A stretch of 64,000 bases of DNA from RGIG2041 sp045652745 (GCA_045652745.1 JAZRUW010000001.1:62001-126000), one strand, 5' to 3'; numbered from the stretch's first letter, positions 24,430-33,834 are shown. Program-made: numbers and translations. Notes: generated by a model not told the origin, from the letters alone.

Positions 24430-24876
24430 ATGAAAGTTATCTTTTTACAAGATGTAAAAGGACAGGGCAAGAAGGGTGAAATCAAGGAAGTGTCGGACGG
24501 TTACGCACGCAACTTTCTTTTGGGACGCAAGCTGGCCATTGAGGCAACAAACAGCAATTTAAACGATATCCGTGGTAAGAAGGAAGCGGATGTGTTTCAT
24601 AAAGGACAGGAATTGGAGCAGGCAAAGGCACTCAAAGAAAAATTGGACGGCATGAGCGTAAAATTGACAGCGAAAGCCGGAGAAAACGGCAAACTTTTCG
24701 GCTCCATTACCAATAAAGATGTTGCAGAAGCGTTGAAGATGCAACAGCACATTGTAATTGATAAAAAGAAATTTCATATGCCGGACGGCATCAAACAGGT
24801 GGGCACAACTCAGGTGGAAGTGCGCATTTATCCGGAGGTAGTGGCCACATTAAATGTGGTTGTAGTAGCGCAGTAA
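24430..24876 (+). CDS. rplI: 50S ribosomal protein L9
   Basis: Large-subunit ribosomal protein of 148 residues that binds 23S rRNA near the L1 stalk. The N-terminal domain VIFLQDVKGQGKKGEIKEVSDGYARNFL is diagnostic (split here as VIFLQDVKGQGKKGEI and VSDGYARNFL). A connecting helix and the C-terminal domain FGSITNKDVAEAL follow. AACCGGAGGGG precedes ATG 24430. Normal length. Confidence 0.97.
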   Translation: MKVIFLQDVKGQGKKGEIKEVSDGYARNFLLGRKLAIEATNSNLNDIRGKKEADVFHKGQELEQAKALKEKLDGMSVKLTAKAGENGKLFGSITNKDVAEALKMQQHIVIDKKKFHMPDGIKQVGTTQVEVRIYPEVVATLNVVVVAQ

Positions 24877-24888
24877 GAGGGATGAATT

Positions 24889-26232
24889 ATGGATTTAGCA
24901 GGTAGAACAATGCCTTACAGCATGGAGGCAGAGCAATCTGTACTCGGTGCGATTTTAATTGACAGAAACTGTATCGCGGTGGCAAGTGAAATTATCCGTG
25001 CGGATGATTTTTACTTTGAGCATAACCGCACGATTTTTGCTGTAATGCAGGATTTGTTTAATGTGAATATGCCGATTGACTTGGTTACGGTTACGGATGC
25101 GCTCAAGAAAAACGGACAGCTTGAAGCTATCGGCGGAATTGCTTATTTGTCGAATATGGCCGCGAGTGTACCGACAGTAACCAATGTGGGGCAATATGCA
25201 CAGATTGTGTCCGAGAAGGCGTTGTTGCGTCGTTTGATAGAGGCTGGCGAAAATATTGTTAACATGGGTTATGAGGCATCCAGCGAGGCATCTTTTATCT
25301 TAGAGCAGTCAGAAAAGCAAATTTTTGATATTCTGCAGGGCAAGGATTCGAAAAGCGTTGTGCCGATTCGTGAGTTGCTCGGCGATAGCTTTAAAATAAT
25401 GCAGGAAATGGTGGCTAAGAAGGGTAAGGTGACCGGTGTGCCGACCGGCTTTGCATACTTAGACCAGATGACTTCCGGATTACAGAAAACTGACCTTGTT
25501 TTGATTGCGGCAAGACCTGCGATGGGCAAAACGAGTTTCGCACTCAATATTGCGCAGAATGCGGCGATACGCAATAATATTACCACGGCTATCTTCAATT
25601 TGGAAATGTCTAAAGAACAGCTTACAAACCGTATCATCTGCTCTGAAGCATATGTGAGCGGTACGAAGCTTAAAGAAGGCACGTTGGATGCCAACGACTG
25701 GATGAACATCGGTGAGCATTTGGCAACGCTGGAAAAAGCACCGATTTTTATTGATGATACCTCTACGGTAACGGTTGCGGAAATCCGCGCAAAGTGCCGC
25801 AGATTAAAACAGCAGCATAACCTTGGCTTGGTTGTTATTGACTATTTGCAGTTGATGCAAAGCGGCTCTAAATCGGATAACCGTCAAAATGAGGTTGCGG
25901 ATATTTCGCGTTCGCTTAAAATTCTGGCAAAGGAAATTGAGGTGCCGATTATCTGTCTTTCGCAGTTGTCCCGCGGACCGGAGAGCAGAACGAACAAACG
26001 TCCGATGCTTTCGGATCTTCGTGAATCCGGTGCAATTGAGCAGGATGCGGATATCGTAATGTTTTTGTACAGAGATGAGTATTACAATAAGGATTCTCAG
26101 GATAAGAATATTGCGGAATGTATTGTTGCAAAACACAGAAATGGTGAAACCGGTACAATTCGTTTGTATTGGGACGGTGCGCATACGAAGTTTATGCACT
26201 GTGATGACCAACGCAGCGGTGAAGAAATGTGA
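24889..26232 (+). CDS. dnaB: Replicative DNA helicase DnaB
   Basis: Hexameric 5'-3' helicase of 447 residues that unwinds DNA at the fork and recruits primase. The N-terminal helical domain begins MPYSMEAEQSVLGAIL. The RecA-like domain has Walker A ARPAMGKT at 208-215, Walker B LVVIDYLQLM, and the arginine-finger region LSQLSRGPESR. The equivalent Bacillus gene is called dnaC. It lies 12 bp after rplI and its stop overlaps the tilS start as GTGA, joining two gene groups that are separate in many genomes. Confidence 0.97.
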   Translation: MDLAGRTMPYSMEAEQSVLGAILIDRNCIAVASEIIRADDFYFEHNRTIFAVMQDLFNVNMPIDLVTVTDALKKNGQLEAIGGIAYLSNMAASVPTVTNVGQYAQIVSEKALLRRLIEAGENIVNMGYEASSEASFILEQSEKQIFDILQGKDSKSVVPIRELLGDSFKIMQEMVAKKGKVTGVPTGFAYLDQMTSGLQKTDLVLIAARPAMGKTSFALNIAQNAAIRNNITTAIFNLEMSKEQLTNRIICSEAYVSGTKLKEGTLDANDWMNIGEHLATLEKAPIFIDDTSTVTVAEIRAKCRRLKQQHNLGLVVIDYLQLMQSGSKSDNRQNEVADISRSLKILAKEIEVPIICLSQLSRGPESRTNKRPMLSDLRESGAIEQDADIVMFLYRDEYYNKDSQDKNIAECIVAKHRNGETGTIRLYWDGAHTKFMHCDDQRSGEEM

Positions 26233-27608
26233 TTAGTAAAGTTAAGCAGTATACGGATGAAAATAAGTTGCTTATGCAGGGAGACCGTGTCCTGGTGGCG
26301 CTTTCGGGCGGTGCGGATTCGGTGGCTTTGCTTGCAGTTATACTTAATTTGAAAGAATGTTACGACCTTGAGGTTGCAGCGGTGCATATCAACCACGGGT
26401 TGCGCGGTGATGAAGCGGAGCGTGATGCACAGTTTTGCGTGCAGTTGGCTGAATGTTTCGGGGTATATTTGCATCTTTGCCGTGCTGATGTACGTCTGTA
26501 TGCAAAAGAACGCAAATTGGGCATTGAGGCAGCGGCAAGAGAAGTGCGTTATAATGAGTTTGAACGTCTGTGCCGCGAAGAGGGGTATACAAAAATTGCG
26601 GTTGCACATCACGCAGGTGATAATGCGGAAACTGTTTTGATGCATTTGTTGCGCGGCAGCGGAATAGACGGCCTTCGCGGCATATTGCCGCAAAGGGGAA
26701 ATATTATCCGTCCGCTTCTTAGTGTAACGCGGGAGGAAATTGAGGCGTTTTTGCAAGAAAATGAATTGACATATGTAACGGATTCAACCAATTTAGAGGT
26801 GGAATTTTTACGCAACCGTATTCGTCACGGTTTGTTAAAAGATATTGAAACAAAGTACAATCCGAATTTTATAAACACTTTATCGGAGATGTCACAATTG
26901 CTTACACAGGACAGTCTGTATTTGAATACGTGTGCAGACACAGCATTTGCATCGGTATGCAAACAGACGCAGCGAGGGATTTTGCTGGATACAAAAGCGT
27001 ATGCAGATTTGGCGCAAGCCATTGCATTTCGCGTAATGAAAATTGCGATTGCGCGAACGCTTTCTAAGTGGAATGATATTTCCTTTGATACAGTGAAACG
27101 CTGTCACAAACTTTGTGTTTCCGGAGAAATCGGCAAGCGTGTGGACTTGTCTGAAGGCTATTTTGCATCCATGGAGCACGACGGACTTTTGTTTTCCAAG
27201 ACGGACGATGCGGATGGGTACTGTGTAAAACTAAGCATAGGTCAGACATTATATTTACCGCAGGTGGATGCATATTTGAAAGCGCAAATTGTCAATGCAG
27301 CGGGCAAAGATACGATAAACTGTGTGTATTTTGATTATGATAAACTGCCGCAGCCTTTGGTGTGCCGCACGAGATTGCCGGGGGATGTACTGCAACCGAG
27401 CGGCATGCAGGGGACGAAAAAGTTGCAGGATTATTTTACGGATGCAAAAATTGCACGTTCGCGGCGTGACGTATGGCCGCTGGTGTGTGCAGGAAATACA
27501 GTATTGTGGGTATGCGGCAAGAGAAAATCCGGTTTATATACCGTAGATGCACAAACGATACAAATTTTGAAACTTACATATGAGGTGAATCATCATGAGA
27601 ATGGATGA
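26229..27608 (+). CDS. tilS: tRNA(Ile)-lysidine synthase
   Basis: ATP-dependent enzyme of 459 residues that attaches lysine to C34 of tRNA-Ile(CAU), changing both decoding and charging. The PP-loop SGGADS is at 26-31; HINHGLRGDEAERD and VAHHAGDNAETVLMHLLRGSG are the family blocks, and the C-terminal TilS domains are present. The GTG start overlaps the dnaB stop. Its end overlaps the hpt start by 14 bases. Essential in most bacteria, so this cluster is probably constitutive. Confidence 0.95.
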   Translation: MISKVKQYTDENKLLMQGDRVLVALSGGADSVALLAVILNLKECYDLEVAAVHINHGLRGDEAERDAQFCVQLAECFGVYLHLCRADVRLYAKERKLGIEAAAREVRYNEFERLCREEGYTKIAVAHHAGDNAETVLMHLLRGSGIDGLRGILPQRGNIIRPLLSVTREEIEAFLQENELTYVTDSTNLEVEFLRNRIRHGLLKDIETKYNPNFINTLSEMSQLLTQDSLYLNTCADTAFASVCKQTQRGILLDTKAYADLAQAIAFRVMKIAIARTLSKWNDISFDTVKRCHKLCVSGEIGKRVDLSEGYFASMEHDGLLFSKTDDADGYCVKLSIGQTLYLPQVDAYLKAQIVNAAGKDTINCVYFDYDKLPQPLVCRTRLPGDVLQPSGMQGTKKLQDYFTDAKIARSRRDVWPLVCAGNTVLWVCGKRKSGLYTVDAQTIQILKLTYEVNHHENG

Positions 27609-28146
27609 AAGCATGATTGAAAGACAGTTGATTACCAAAGAAGAATTGCAGGCAAAGGTTTTGGAACTTGCAAAGCGCATTGATGCGGATTATGCCGAAG
27701 AAGAGGATGTGATTTTAATCACACTTTTAAAGGGTGGTGCGATTTTTGCAGTCGATCTGATGCGCCATTTAAAAGTGCCGGTTGAGATTGATTTTATGAG
27801 CGTTTCCAGTTATGGTGCATCGACCAAGACGTCCGGTGTGGTTAAGGTGGTTAAGGATTTGGATGTCGATATTTCGGGCAGAAATGTTTTACTTGTGGAA
27901 GATGTTATTGATAGCGGACTGACACTTTCTTATGTGCGTGAAATGCTTTTAGACAGAAAGCCGAAAGATTTGAAAATCTGTACGATACTCGACAAGCCAT
28001 CACGCAGAAAGACTGTGGTGCCGGTGGATTATGTCGGTTTTGAAATTCCGGATGAGTTTGTAATCGGCTACGGTCTTGATTATGCACAAAAATTCAGAAA
28101 TCTTCCGTACATCGGTGTTTTAAAACGCGAAGTATACGAAAAGTAA
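27595..28146 (+). CDS. hpt: Hypoxanthine phosphoribosyltransferase
   Basis: Purine-salvage enzyme of 183 residues joining hypoxanthine or guanine to PRPP to give IMP or GMP. The family pattern is LITLLKGGAIFAVDLMRHL, the PRPP loop LLVEDVIDSGLTL and the base-binding VGFEIPDEFVIGYGLDY. GAGGTG lies 7 nt before ATG 27595. The tilS-hpt-ftsH order is a conserved Firmicute arrangement. Confidence 0.95.
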   Translation: MRMDESMIERQLITKEELQAKVLELAKRIDADYAEEEDVILITLLKGGAIFAVDLMRHLKVPVEIDFMSVSSYGASTKTSGVVKVVKDLDVDISGRNVLLVEDVIDSGLTLSYVREMLLDRKPKDLKICTILDKPSRRKTVVPVDYVGFEIPDEFVIGYGLDYAQKFRNLPYIGVLKREVYEK

Positions 28147-28199
28147 TTATAAACAATTTGTGAAGAATTGCAAAATAATGTGTAATTGAGCCGTAAGTG

Positions 28200-28208
28200 T
28201 GGTAGAAT
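28200..28208 (+). promoter_or_regulatory. Extended -10 promoter element of ftsH
   Basis: TGG-TAGAAT at 28200-28208 without a good -35. It lies in the 107-bp hpt-ftsH gap. Confidence 0.5.
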
Positions 28209-28253
28209 GTATAAGTCATTACATAATCGGTTGTTTCAGGAGGCGAGAAGAAT

Positions 28254-30197
28254 TTGAAAAAACATTTGAGGGGCATAGGTTTTTACGTTATATTGATTGC
28301 CGTACTGCTCGGTATGGTATACTCTTTGACGAACGTGCGCCCGGCAGTTACACCTAAGGTATATTCCGATTTGATTTTGGAAATTGAGGCCGGCAGAGTA
28401 ACGGAGTTGACTGTTAGCGGCAATACGGCTGTTGCAAAGCTTGCAGACGCTGCTGTGAGTGAGGACGGAAAGACGCCGCAAAAGGGTAGCAGTAACTTAA
28501 TTGAAGTAGAGATTCCGAATGCACTTGTGTTTGAACAGGATTTGGGGGATACGATTCGAGCGCAGGTGAAGGCCGGTAAACTGGTATACATTACGGAAGC
28601 ACCTGAACCGACACCGTGGTGGGTTTCTTTGCTTCCGCTTTTGGGTACGCTTGCGCTTGGTGTGTTTATTTACTTTTTCTTTATGCAGCAATCCGGCGGT
28701 GGCGGCGGAAAAGCAATGTCGTTTGGCAAAAGCCGTGCCAAAATGATGACGGATTCGAAAAAGAAAGTGACGTTTAAAGATGTAGCCGGTGCAGAGGAAG
28801 AAAAAGCGGAGCTGGAAGAAATTGTTTCGTTTTTGAAAGAACCGAAGCGCTTTACGCAGCTTGGTGCGCGTATTCCGCGCGGCGTGCTCTTGGTCGGACC
28901 TCCGGGAACGGGCAAGACATTGCTTGCAAAAGCGGTTGCGGGCGAGGCCGGTGTGCCGTTTTTCAGCATAAGCGGTTCCGATTTTGTGGAAATGTTTGTC
29001 GGTGTCGGCGCATCGCGTGTGCGTGATTTATTTGACCAGGCGAAGAAAAACAATCCTTGTATTGTATTTATTGACGAAATCGATGCTGTCGGCCGTCAAA
29101 GAGGTGCAGGTCTTGGCGGTGGACACGACGAGCGTGAACAGACACTTAACCAACTTTTGGTGGAGATGGACGGATTTAGCGAAAATAACGGTGTGATTAT
29201 TTTGGCAGCGACCAACCGACCGGATATTTTAGACCCCGCGCTTTTGAGACCGGGCCGTTTTGACCGTCAGGTTGTAGTCGGCAGACCGGATGTACGCGGC
29301 CGTGAGGATATTTTGAAGGTGCATGCAAAGGGTAAACCGCTTGCAGACGAGGTAGATTTAGGTGTTATTGCAAAAACGACTTCCGGATTTACCGGCGCAG
29401 ATTTATCGAATTTAATGAACGAGGCTGCGCTGTTGGCGGCGAGAGAGAATGCCACTCAAATCAACAATAAGCATCTTGCTGATGCAATGCTGAAAGTTGT
29501 GATGGGCACGGAAAAGAAATCCAGAAAGATTACGGAAGCGGAAAACAAACTTACGGCATATCATGAGGCTGGGCACGCGGTTGCGACGCGCTGTCTGGAG
29601 TCTATGGATCCTGTGCATGAGGTTTCTATTATTCCGCGCGGTATGGCAGGCGGCTATACGATGCATCTGCCGAAGGAAGATAAATGGTATTCTTCCAAAA
29701 AGCAAATGCTTGATACCCTCGTGGTGCTTTTGGCAGGTCGCGTGGCTGAAAAACTAACACTTGACGATATCAGTTCCGGTGCTTCCAACGATATTGAACG
29801 CGCAACGTCGATTGCACGCGATATGGTGACGACCTACGGTATGAGCGAGGAAATCGGTCCGATCAATTATGGTTCGTCTCAAGAAGTATTTCTCGGTAAA
29901 GATTTCGGTCATGCGAGAAATTACAGCGAAGAGGTTGCAGGTTTAATAGACCGTGAAATGAAAAAAATCATTGACGGTGCATATGAGCATTGTGAAACCT
30001 TGCTTACGGAGCATATGGAGGAGCTTGAACGTGTTGCTCAGGCACTCTTAACCCGTGAGAAGCTGACGGCGGAGGAATTTGAAAAGGTATTTTTAGGCGA
30101 GCCTTTGGATGCGCAATCGAAAGAAACAATCGAAACAAACGAACCTTCGATTGTGGATATAGAAGAAGTCAAAGAGAATACAGAGGAGGAAAAATAA
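28254..30197 (+). CDS. ftsH: ATP-dependent zinc metalloprotease FtsH
   Basis: Membrane-anchored AAA+ protease of 647 residues degrading misfolded membrane proteins and regulatory substrates. Two N-terminal membrane helices flank an extracytoplasmic part. The AAA domain has Walker A GPPGTGKT at 215-222, Walker B IVFIDEIDAV and the second-region ATNRPDILDPALLRPGRFD. The zinc site HEAGH is at 437-441. TTG 28254 is the start: AGGAGG lies 10 nt upstream and MKKHLRGIGF reads directly into the first helix. The C-terminal tail is acidic. Confidence 0.96.
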   Translation: MKKHLRGIGFYVILIAVLLGMVYSLTNVRPAVTPKVYSDLILEIEAGRVTELTVSGNTAVAKLADAAVSEDGKTPQKGSSNLIEVEIPNALVFEQDLGDTIRAQVKAGKLVYITEAPEPTPWWVSLLPLLGTLALGVFIYFFFMQQSGGGGGKAMSFGKSRAKMMTDSKKKVTFKDVAGAEEEKAELEEIVSFLKEPKRFTQLGARIPRGVLLVGPPGTGKTLLAKAVAGEAGVPFFSISGSDFVEMFVGVGASRVRDLFDQAKKNNPCIVFIDEIDAVGRQRGAGLGGGHDEREQTLNQLLVEMDGFSENNGVIILAATNRPDILDPALLRPGRFDRQVVVGRPDVRGREDILKVHAKGKPLADEVDLGVIAKTTSGFTGADLSNLMNEAALLAARENATQINNKHLADAMLKVVMGTEKKSRKITEAENKLTAYHEAGHAVATRCLESMDPVHEVSIIPRGMAGGYTMHLPKEDKWYSSKKQMLDTLVVLLAGRVAEKLTLDDISSGASNDIERATSIARDMVTTYGMSEEIGPINYGSSQEVFLGKDFGHARNYSEEVAGLIDREMKKIIDGAYEHCETLLTEHMEELERVAQALLTREKLTAEEFEKVFLGEPLDAQSKETIETNEPSIVDIEEVKENTEEEK

Positions 30198-30198
30198 A

Positions 30199-30396
30199 AT
30201 GAAGATTACAAAGGATATGATTATTGCAGATGTTTTGAGAATGGACCCGACGACGGCGCAGTACTTTTTACAGATGGGTATGCACTGCCTTGGCTGTCCG
30301 TCCGCAAGCGGTGAGTCCATTGAAGATGCTTGCGCAGTACATGGCGCGGATGCAGATGCGCTTGTTGAAGCATTGAATAAGCATTTGGAAAACTAA
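30199..30396 (+). CDS. DUF1858 domain-containing protein
   Basis: Small protein of 65 residues matching DUF1858: ITKDMIIADVLRMDP, then MHCLGCPSASGESIEDACAVHG with a CxxC pair. The family often lies beside redox or hybrid-cluster proteins and may be a metal or redox-responsive domain; its function is unproven. It starts one base after the ftsH stop with GAGGAAAAATAAA as the binding site, so it is translated from the ftsH transcript. A hairpin follows. Confidence 0.88.
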   Translation: MKITKDMIIADVLRMDPTTAQYFLQMGMHCLGCPSASGESIEDACAVHGADADALVEALNKHLEN

Positions 30397-30403
30397 TTAC
30401 AAA

Positions 30404-30430
30404 GCGGTACTGACTTTAGTTCAGTACCGC
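30404..30430 (+). terminator. Terminator-like hairpin after ftsH-DUF1858
   Basis: Perfect 10-bp stem GCGGTACTGA with complement and a 7-nt loop; the T-tract behind is weak, so termination may be partial. Confidence 0.7.
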
Positions 30431-30473
30431 ATTTGTGCTTGTTTGCAGACATAGGAGAAAAGGGGGGATGGGA

Positions 30474-31796
30474 ATGCATAATCTTATCAAACGTGTACGC
30501 GCGTGGTTTACATCGGTTTTGTCTGTAGAGATTTTATTGCGAGAGCAAAAATTACTTTTGTTTGCGATGTTGTTTTACTTTTGCGCGACCGGTGTGTGCG
30601 GCGTGTATGTCAATTTGTTTATTTACCGCACTACGGTAAATCTTGCCTCTATGGCAGCGACAAATGCGTTGACCAATGTGATTGTGTTTAATTTGCTTAC
30701 TTGCATCTTTTCCATTGCCATTTCTGCCTTTTTGGGGTTGTTCGGTAAGAGACTCAGTGAGAAAAACGGGATGCTTTCCGGTTTGTTTATCTACATTGCC
30801 CTGTTTGTCATTCTGCTTGTGGCTGAGGTCAAAGTGCTAAAATACCTTTGGTTGATTGCACTGCTTTGTGCAAGCGGCGGCGCACTGTTTCATATATCCT
30901 ACAATCAGATATTGAGCGTCACCTTTGGTGAACGTACTAAGCGGTTGTTTATTTCTATTGTCAGTGCATTTATCGGTATTGCAGGAATACTTACACCGCT
31001 GATTGCCGGTATCTTTGTGCAAAACGGCAAGAATATGAACGGTTATACGGTTGCGTTCGGTACGGCGCTTGTAATGTTGGCTGTCTCGGTCGGTTTCGTT
31101 TTATATGTGCGACTACCGAAGAAAAGAATATCGAAACGCACATATTTTGCCGGTGTGTTGTTGCAGGCGATGCAAGATCGAAATTTGCGCTTGGTACATA
31201 TTGCTGAACTCCTGCGCGGTATCCGTGAGGGTGCATTGGTATTTTTGTTTCCGGTGCTGATTTATACTTTGAGCGAAAATGCCGTGTTGGTTGGGTTGTA
31301 TGTTGCCATTTGTGCGGCGGTGCAGATGCTTGGCGAACGCCATGTTGCACGCACACAAACGCCGGAAAACCGTATGGGACTTATGTTGTTTGCGGTTGCG
31401 GTCATTGTGGTTGCAACCATAGTATTTGCCTTTGGCTTTAATGTGATGGCAATTTACGCCTACGGTATTATCACGGCTTTAATCAGCGGATTTATGAATT
31501 TGCCGATTGTTGGTTTGTTCCATTGGTCTATCGGTGCTATTTCCAATGTCAATAAAAAAGCTTTGGAAATTCAGCAAGTGCGTGAGTTGTTCATCGGCAT
31601 GGGCAAATTGCTCGGTTGTCTGTTGTTATGGGCGTTTTATAAAATCAATATGTTGGCGGTTGCGGTAATTTTAGTGAATTTTGTCTTGGTTTTGGTATGG
31701 GTGCTGTTTAGCCGCGTAGGGGAAGAAGCACAGAATCAAGAAATCATTGTTCGTACGGAGACGGAAGTGTTAGAGGATATGAAAGATGCTGATTAA
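30474..31796 (+). CDS. MFS transporter
   Basis: Integral membrane protein of 440 residues with about twelve hydrophobic helices in the major-facilitator pattern, including the RLSEKNG-type loop after helix 2 (LFGKRLSEKNGMLSG). Helix positions are inferred from hydrophobicity. ATG 30474 follows a GGGGGG stretch by 6 nt; ATG 30468 is an alternative. The stop overlaps the nagA start by 11 bases, implying co-translation. Coupling with nagA suggests an amino-sugar-linked substrate, but the family is broad and this is inference only. Confidence 0.8.
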   Translation: MHNLIKRVRAWFTSVLSVEILLREQKLLLFAMLFYFCATGVCGVYVNLFIYRTTVNLASMAATNALTNVIVFNLLTCIFSIAISAFLGLFGKRLSEKNGMLSGLFIYIALFVILLVAEVKVLKYLWLIALLCASGGALFHISYNQILSVTFGERTKRLFISIVSAFIGIAGILTPLIAGIFVQNGKNMNGYTVAFGTALVMLAVSVGFVLYVRLPKKRISKRTYFAGVLLQAMQDRNLRLVHIAELLRGIREGALVFLFPVLIYTLSENAVLVGLYVAICAAVQMLGERHVARTQTPENRMGLMLFAVAVIVVATIVFAFGFNVMAIYAYGIITALISGFMNLPIVGLFHWSIGAISNVNKKALEIQQVRELFIGMGKLLGCLLLWAFYKINMLAVAVILVNFVLVLVWVLFSRVGEEAQNQEIIVRTETEVLEDMKDAD

Positions 31797-32898
31797 AAAC
31801 GCGTTGGTATATACAAAGGATTGTGTGTTTGAAAAGCAGGACGTTAAAGTTTGTGACGGAAAAATTTGTGAAATCGGTGTAAATCTGTCTGATGACGGGG
31901 AAATATATGATGCGCAGGGCGCGTATCTGATTCCGGGTTTTATCAATATTCATGTGCATGGTGCAATCGGCTACGATGTTATGGTGACCGATGAAGCTGA
32001 ACTGGAAGAGGTAAGTAAGTTCTTTTTGAAAGACGGAACAACGTCTTATTTGGTCACAACGGTAACTGCGCCGTTTGATGAAACGGTTGCGGCCGTAAAG
32101 CGCTTTGCGTCTTATATGCAAGGTGTGCACGAAGGTGCACAAGTGCTTGGTATAAATATTGAGGGGCCGCACTTGAATATGGATTACAAAGGTGCACATG
32201 CACCGCACTTGTTGTCTGATTTTAAAAAGTTTCCTATGGATGAAATTTGGGAAGCAGGCGGCGGAAATATTAAATTGATTACGATTGCGCCTGAGATAGA
32301 AGGCGCCGTGGATTTTATAACGGCGAATAAGGATAAATATAAAATTTCGCTCGGGCACGGCGGAAAGGATTATGATAAATGTATCGAGGCATTTGACGCG
32401 GGTGCAACACAGGTTACACATTTGTTTAATACTATGCCACCATTTCATCACAGAACAAAAGGTTTGATTCACGCGGCGTTTGAAAAAAATGTATATGCAG
32501 AATTGATTTGCGATAATATTCATGTGGACAAAAGCGTAGTGTTGATGGCCATCAAAATGTTTGGCACGGATAAGATTTGCGTGATTACGGACGGCATACA
32601 TGCAACCGGTCTTGCGGATGGCAGATATGCGTTTGCCGGTGCACCGTACTCGGTGGTCAACGGTGTTGCAAAAAATGACAACGGCAATTTGGTCGGCGGT
32701 ACATCTACGATGCTTCAATGCGTACAAAATCTCGTAAGCTGGGGAGTTTCGCTTGAGGATGCCGTACGTATGGCTACGCTGAATCCTGCAAATGCAATCG
32801 GTGTTTCGGATACGAAGGGCAAAATTGATGTCGGCATGGATGCGGATTTAGTTTTGCTCGATGAAGACTTGCAAGTAAAAAAGATTTGGAAAAAGTAG
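31786..32898 (+). CDS. nagA: N-acetylglucosamine-6-phosphate deacetylase
   Basis: Cytoplasmic metallohydrolase of 370 residues removing acetate from GlcNAc-6-phosphate, used in amino-sugar breakdown and wall recycling. The amidohydrolase metal site begins with HxH at 56-58 (NIHVHGAIGYD). NIEGPHLN (metal Glu), GHGGKDY, THLFNTMPPFHHR and the catalytic Asp region VITDGIHATGL follow. It overlaps the MFS gene. No nagB adjoins, so the glucosamine-6-phosphate deaminase must be encoded elsewhere. Length is normal for Firmicutes. Confidence 0.93.
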   Translation: MLIKNALVYTKDCVFEKQDVKVCDGKICEIGVNLSDDGEIYDAQGAYLIPGFINIHVHGAIGYDVMVTDEAELEEVSKFFLKDGTTSYLVTTVTAPFDETVAAVKRFASYMQGVHEGAQVLGINIEGPHLNMDYKGAHAPHLLSDFKKFPMDEIWEAGGGNIKLITIAPEIEGAVDFITANKDKYKISLGHGGKDYDKCIEAFDAGATQVTHLFNTMPPFHHRTKGLIHAAFEKNVYAELICDNIHVDKSVVLMAIKMFGTDKICVITDGIHATGLADGRYAFAGAPYSVVNGVAKNDNGNLVGGTSTMLQCVQNLVSWGVSLEDAVRMATLNPANAIGVSDTKGKIDVGMDADLVLLDEDLQVKKIWKK

Positions 32899-32924
32899 AC
32901 AAAGCATAAATACTGTGCTATAAT
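32896..32924 (+). promoter_or_regulatory. Promoter of hypothetical gene 32955
   Basis: TAGACA (32896-32901), 17-bp spacer, TATAAT (32919-32924); the -35 overlaps the nagA stop. Confidence 0.8.
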
Positions 32925-32954
32925 CATTATAAATTATTTAGGGAGTGATAGAAA

Positions 32955-33248
32955 ATGGCAGCAAAAAAAGAAAAGCTGTTAATGTATAAGGGTAAGCCGC
33001 TTGTGCGCAAGGACAACCAGATTTTCTATGGTAATCCGGGCGACAAATATATCGTTGCTTTCGTTTTAAGTGATTTTAAGAAAGTCGGCGAGACGGAGGT
33101 TGCAGGCAAGGTGGATATCTTGCTGCAACAAAACGATACGTACATGAACATTAAAAACAAAATGATTAAGAAGGCGGAAAGAACAGACCTTTGGTCTGCG
33201 ATGGATATCGGTGCTTTCTGGCTGGAAGATGCATTAAAACATGTATAA
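32955..33248 (+). CDS. Hypothetical protein (97 aa)
   Basis: Unrecognised soluble protein of 97 residues with a basic N-terminus (AAKKEKLLMYKGKPLVRK). It has a GNPGDKYIVAFVL turn-strand region and a charged helical C-terminal half (NIKNKMIKKAERTDLWSAMD). The strand-rich pattern with repeated KGKP and NPGD turns suggests a small beta domain. GGGAGTG precedes ATG 32955. It has its own strong promoter and a terminator, so it is an independent unit. I cannot assign a function. Confidence 0.78.
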   Translation: MAAKKEKLLMYKGKPLVRKDNQIFYGNPGDKYIVAFVLSDFKKVGETEVAGKVDILLQQNDTYMNIKNKMIKKAERTDLWSAMDIGAFWLEDALKHV

Positions 33249-33250
33249 GA

Positions 33251-33284
33251 AAAAAGCGTTTTGACAATCGTCAAAACGCTTTTT
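33251..33284. terminator. Bidirectional terminator
   Basis: 15-bp perfect stem AAAAAGCGTTTTGAC with complement and AATC loop, with T-runs on both strands. It serves the + strand hypothetical gene and the - strand ybaK. Confidence 0.92.
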
Positions 33285-33289
33285 GTGTT

Positions 33290-33772
33290 TTAGTGGTGAA
33301 TGATATCTTCGAGTGTATAATCAATTGCTTGCGCCAATGCATCTGCGCTCAGTTCAAGTTGGTAGCCAATTTTGCCGGCGCTGACATAAAAGGTTTCAAC
33401 CTGCGTTGCAGAGATGTGCACAACGGTCTTGAAAAACTTTTTCATGCCGATGGGCGAACAGCCGCCGCGTATATATCCGGTAACTTTGTTAATGTCAGCG
33501 ACCTTGATCATTTCAACGGCTTTTTCGCCGACGCTACGTGCAGCTGCCTTTAAATCCAACTCTTCTGCTACGGGGATGACGAAAACATAATATTGTTTCG
33601 ATGATGCTTGCGTAACGAGCGTTTTAAACACGCGTTCTACCGGCATGCCGAGTTTTGCGGCAACGGAGATGCCGTCAATTGCGCCCTCATCGCCGCCGTA
33701 TTGATGTGCTGTATACGGGATTTTTTTAGAATCTAAAATGCGCATGGCATTGGTTTTGAAATTTTGTTTCAT
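33290..33772 (-). CDS. ybaK: Cys-tRNA(Pro) deacylase, YbaK/EbsC family
   Basis: Editing enzyme of 160 residues that hydrolyses Cys wrongly attached to tRNA-Pro. The family is seen in ILDSKKIPYTAHQYGG, the VFKTLVTQ block with the conserved Lys, VIPVAEELDLKAAA and the GYIRGGCSPIGMKK loop. It ends 5 bp from the shared terminator. On the minus strand AAGGAG lies upstream of the ATG, and a TTGAAA-N17-TATAAT promoter precedes it. It probably works with prolyl-tRNA synthetase encoded elsewhere. Confidence 0.93.
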   Translation of the reverse strand: MKQNFKTNAMRILDSKKIPYTAHQYGGDEGAIDGISVAAKLGMPVERVFKTLVTQASSKQYYVFVIPVAEELDLKAAARSVGEKAVEMIKVADINKVTGYIRGGCSPIGMKKFFKTVVHISATQVETFYVSAGKIGYQLELSADALAQAIDYTLEDIIHH

Positions 33773-33805
33773 ATATAGAAAACTCCTTGGATTTGTTTTG
33801 AGAAT

Positions 33806-33834
33806 ATTATATCTGTTTTCTAATCAAATTTCAA
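33806..33834 (-). promoter_or_regulatory. ybaK promoter
   Basis: Minus strand TTGAAA (33834-33829), 17-bp spacer, TATAAT (33811-33806). Confidence 0.82.

Noticed and set aside
31744..32727. 327-aa open frame antisense to nagA
   Set aside because: Shadow frame with no binding site or known motifs; nagA motifs are complete.
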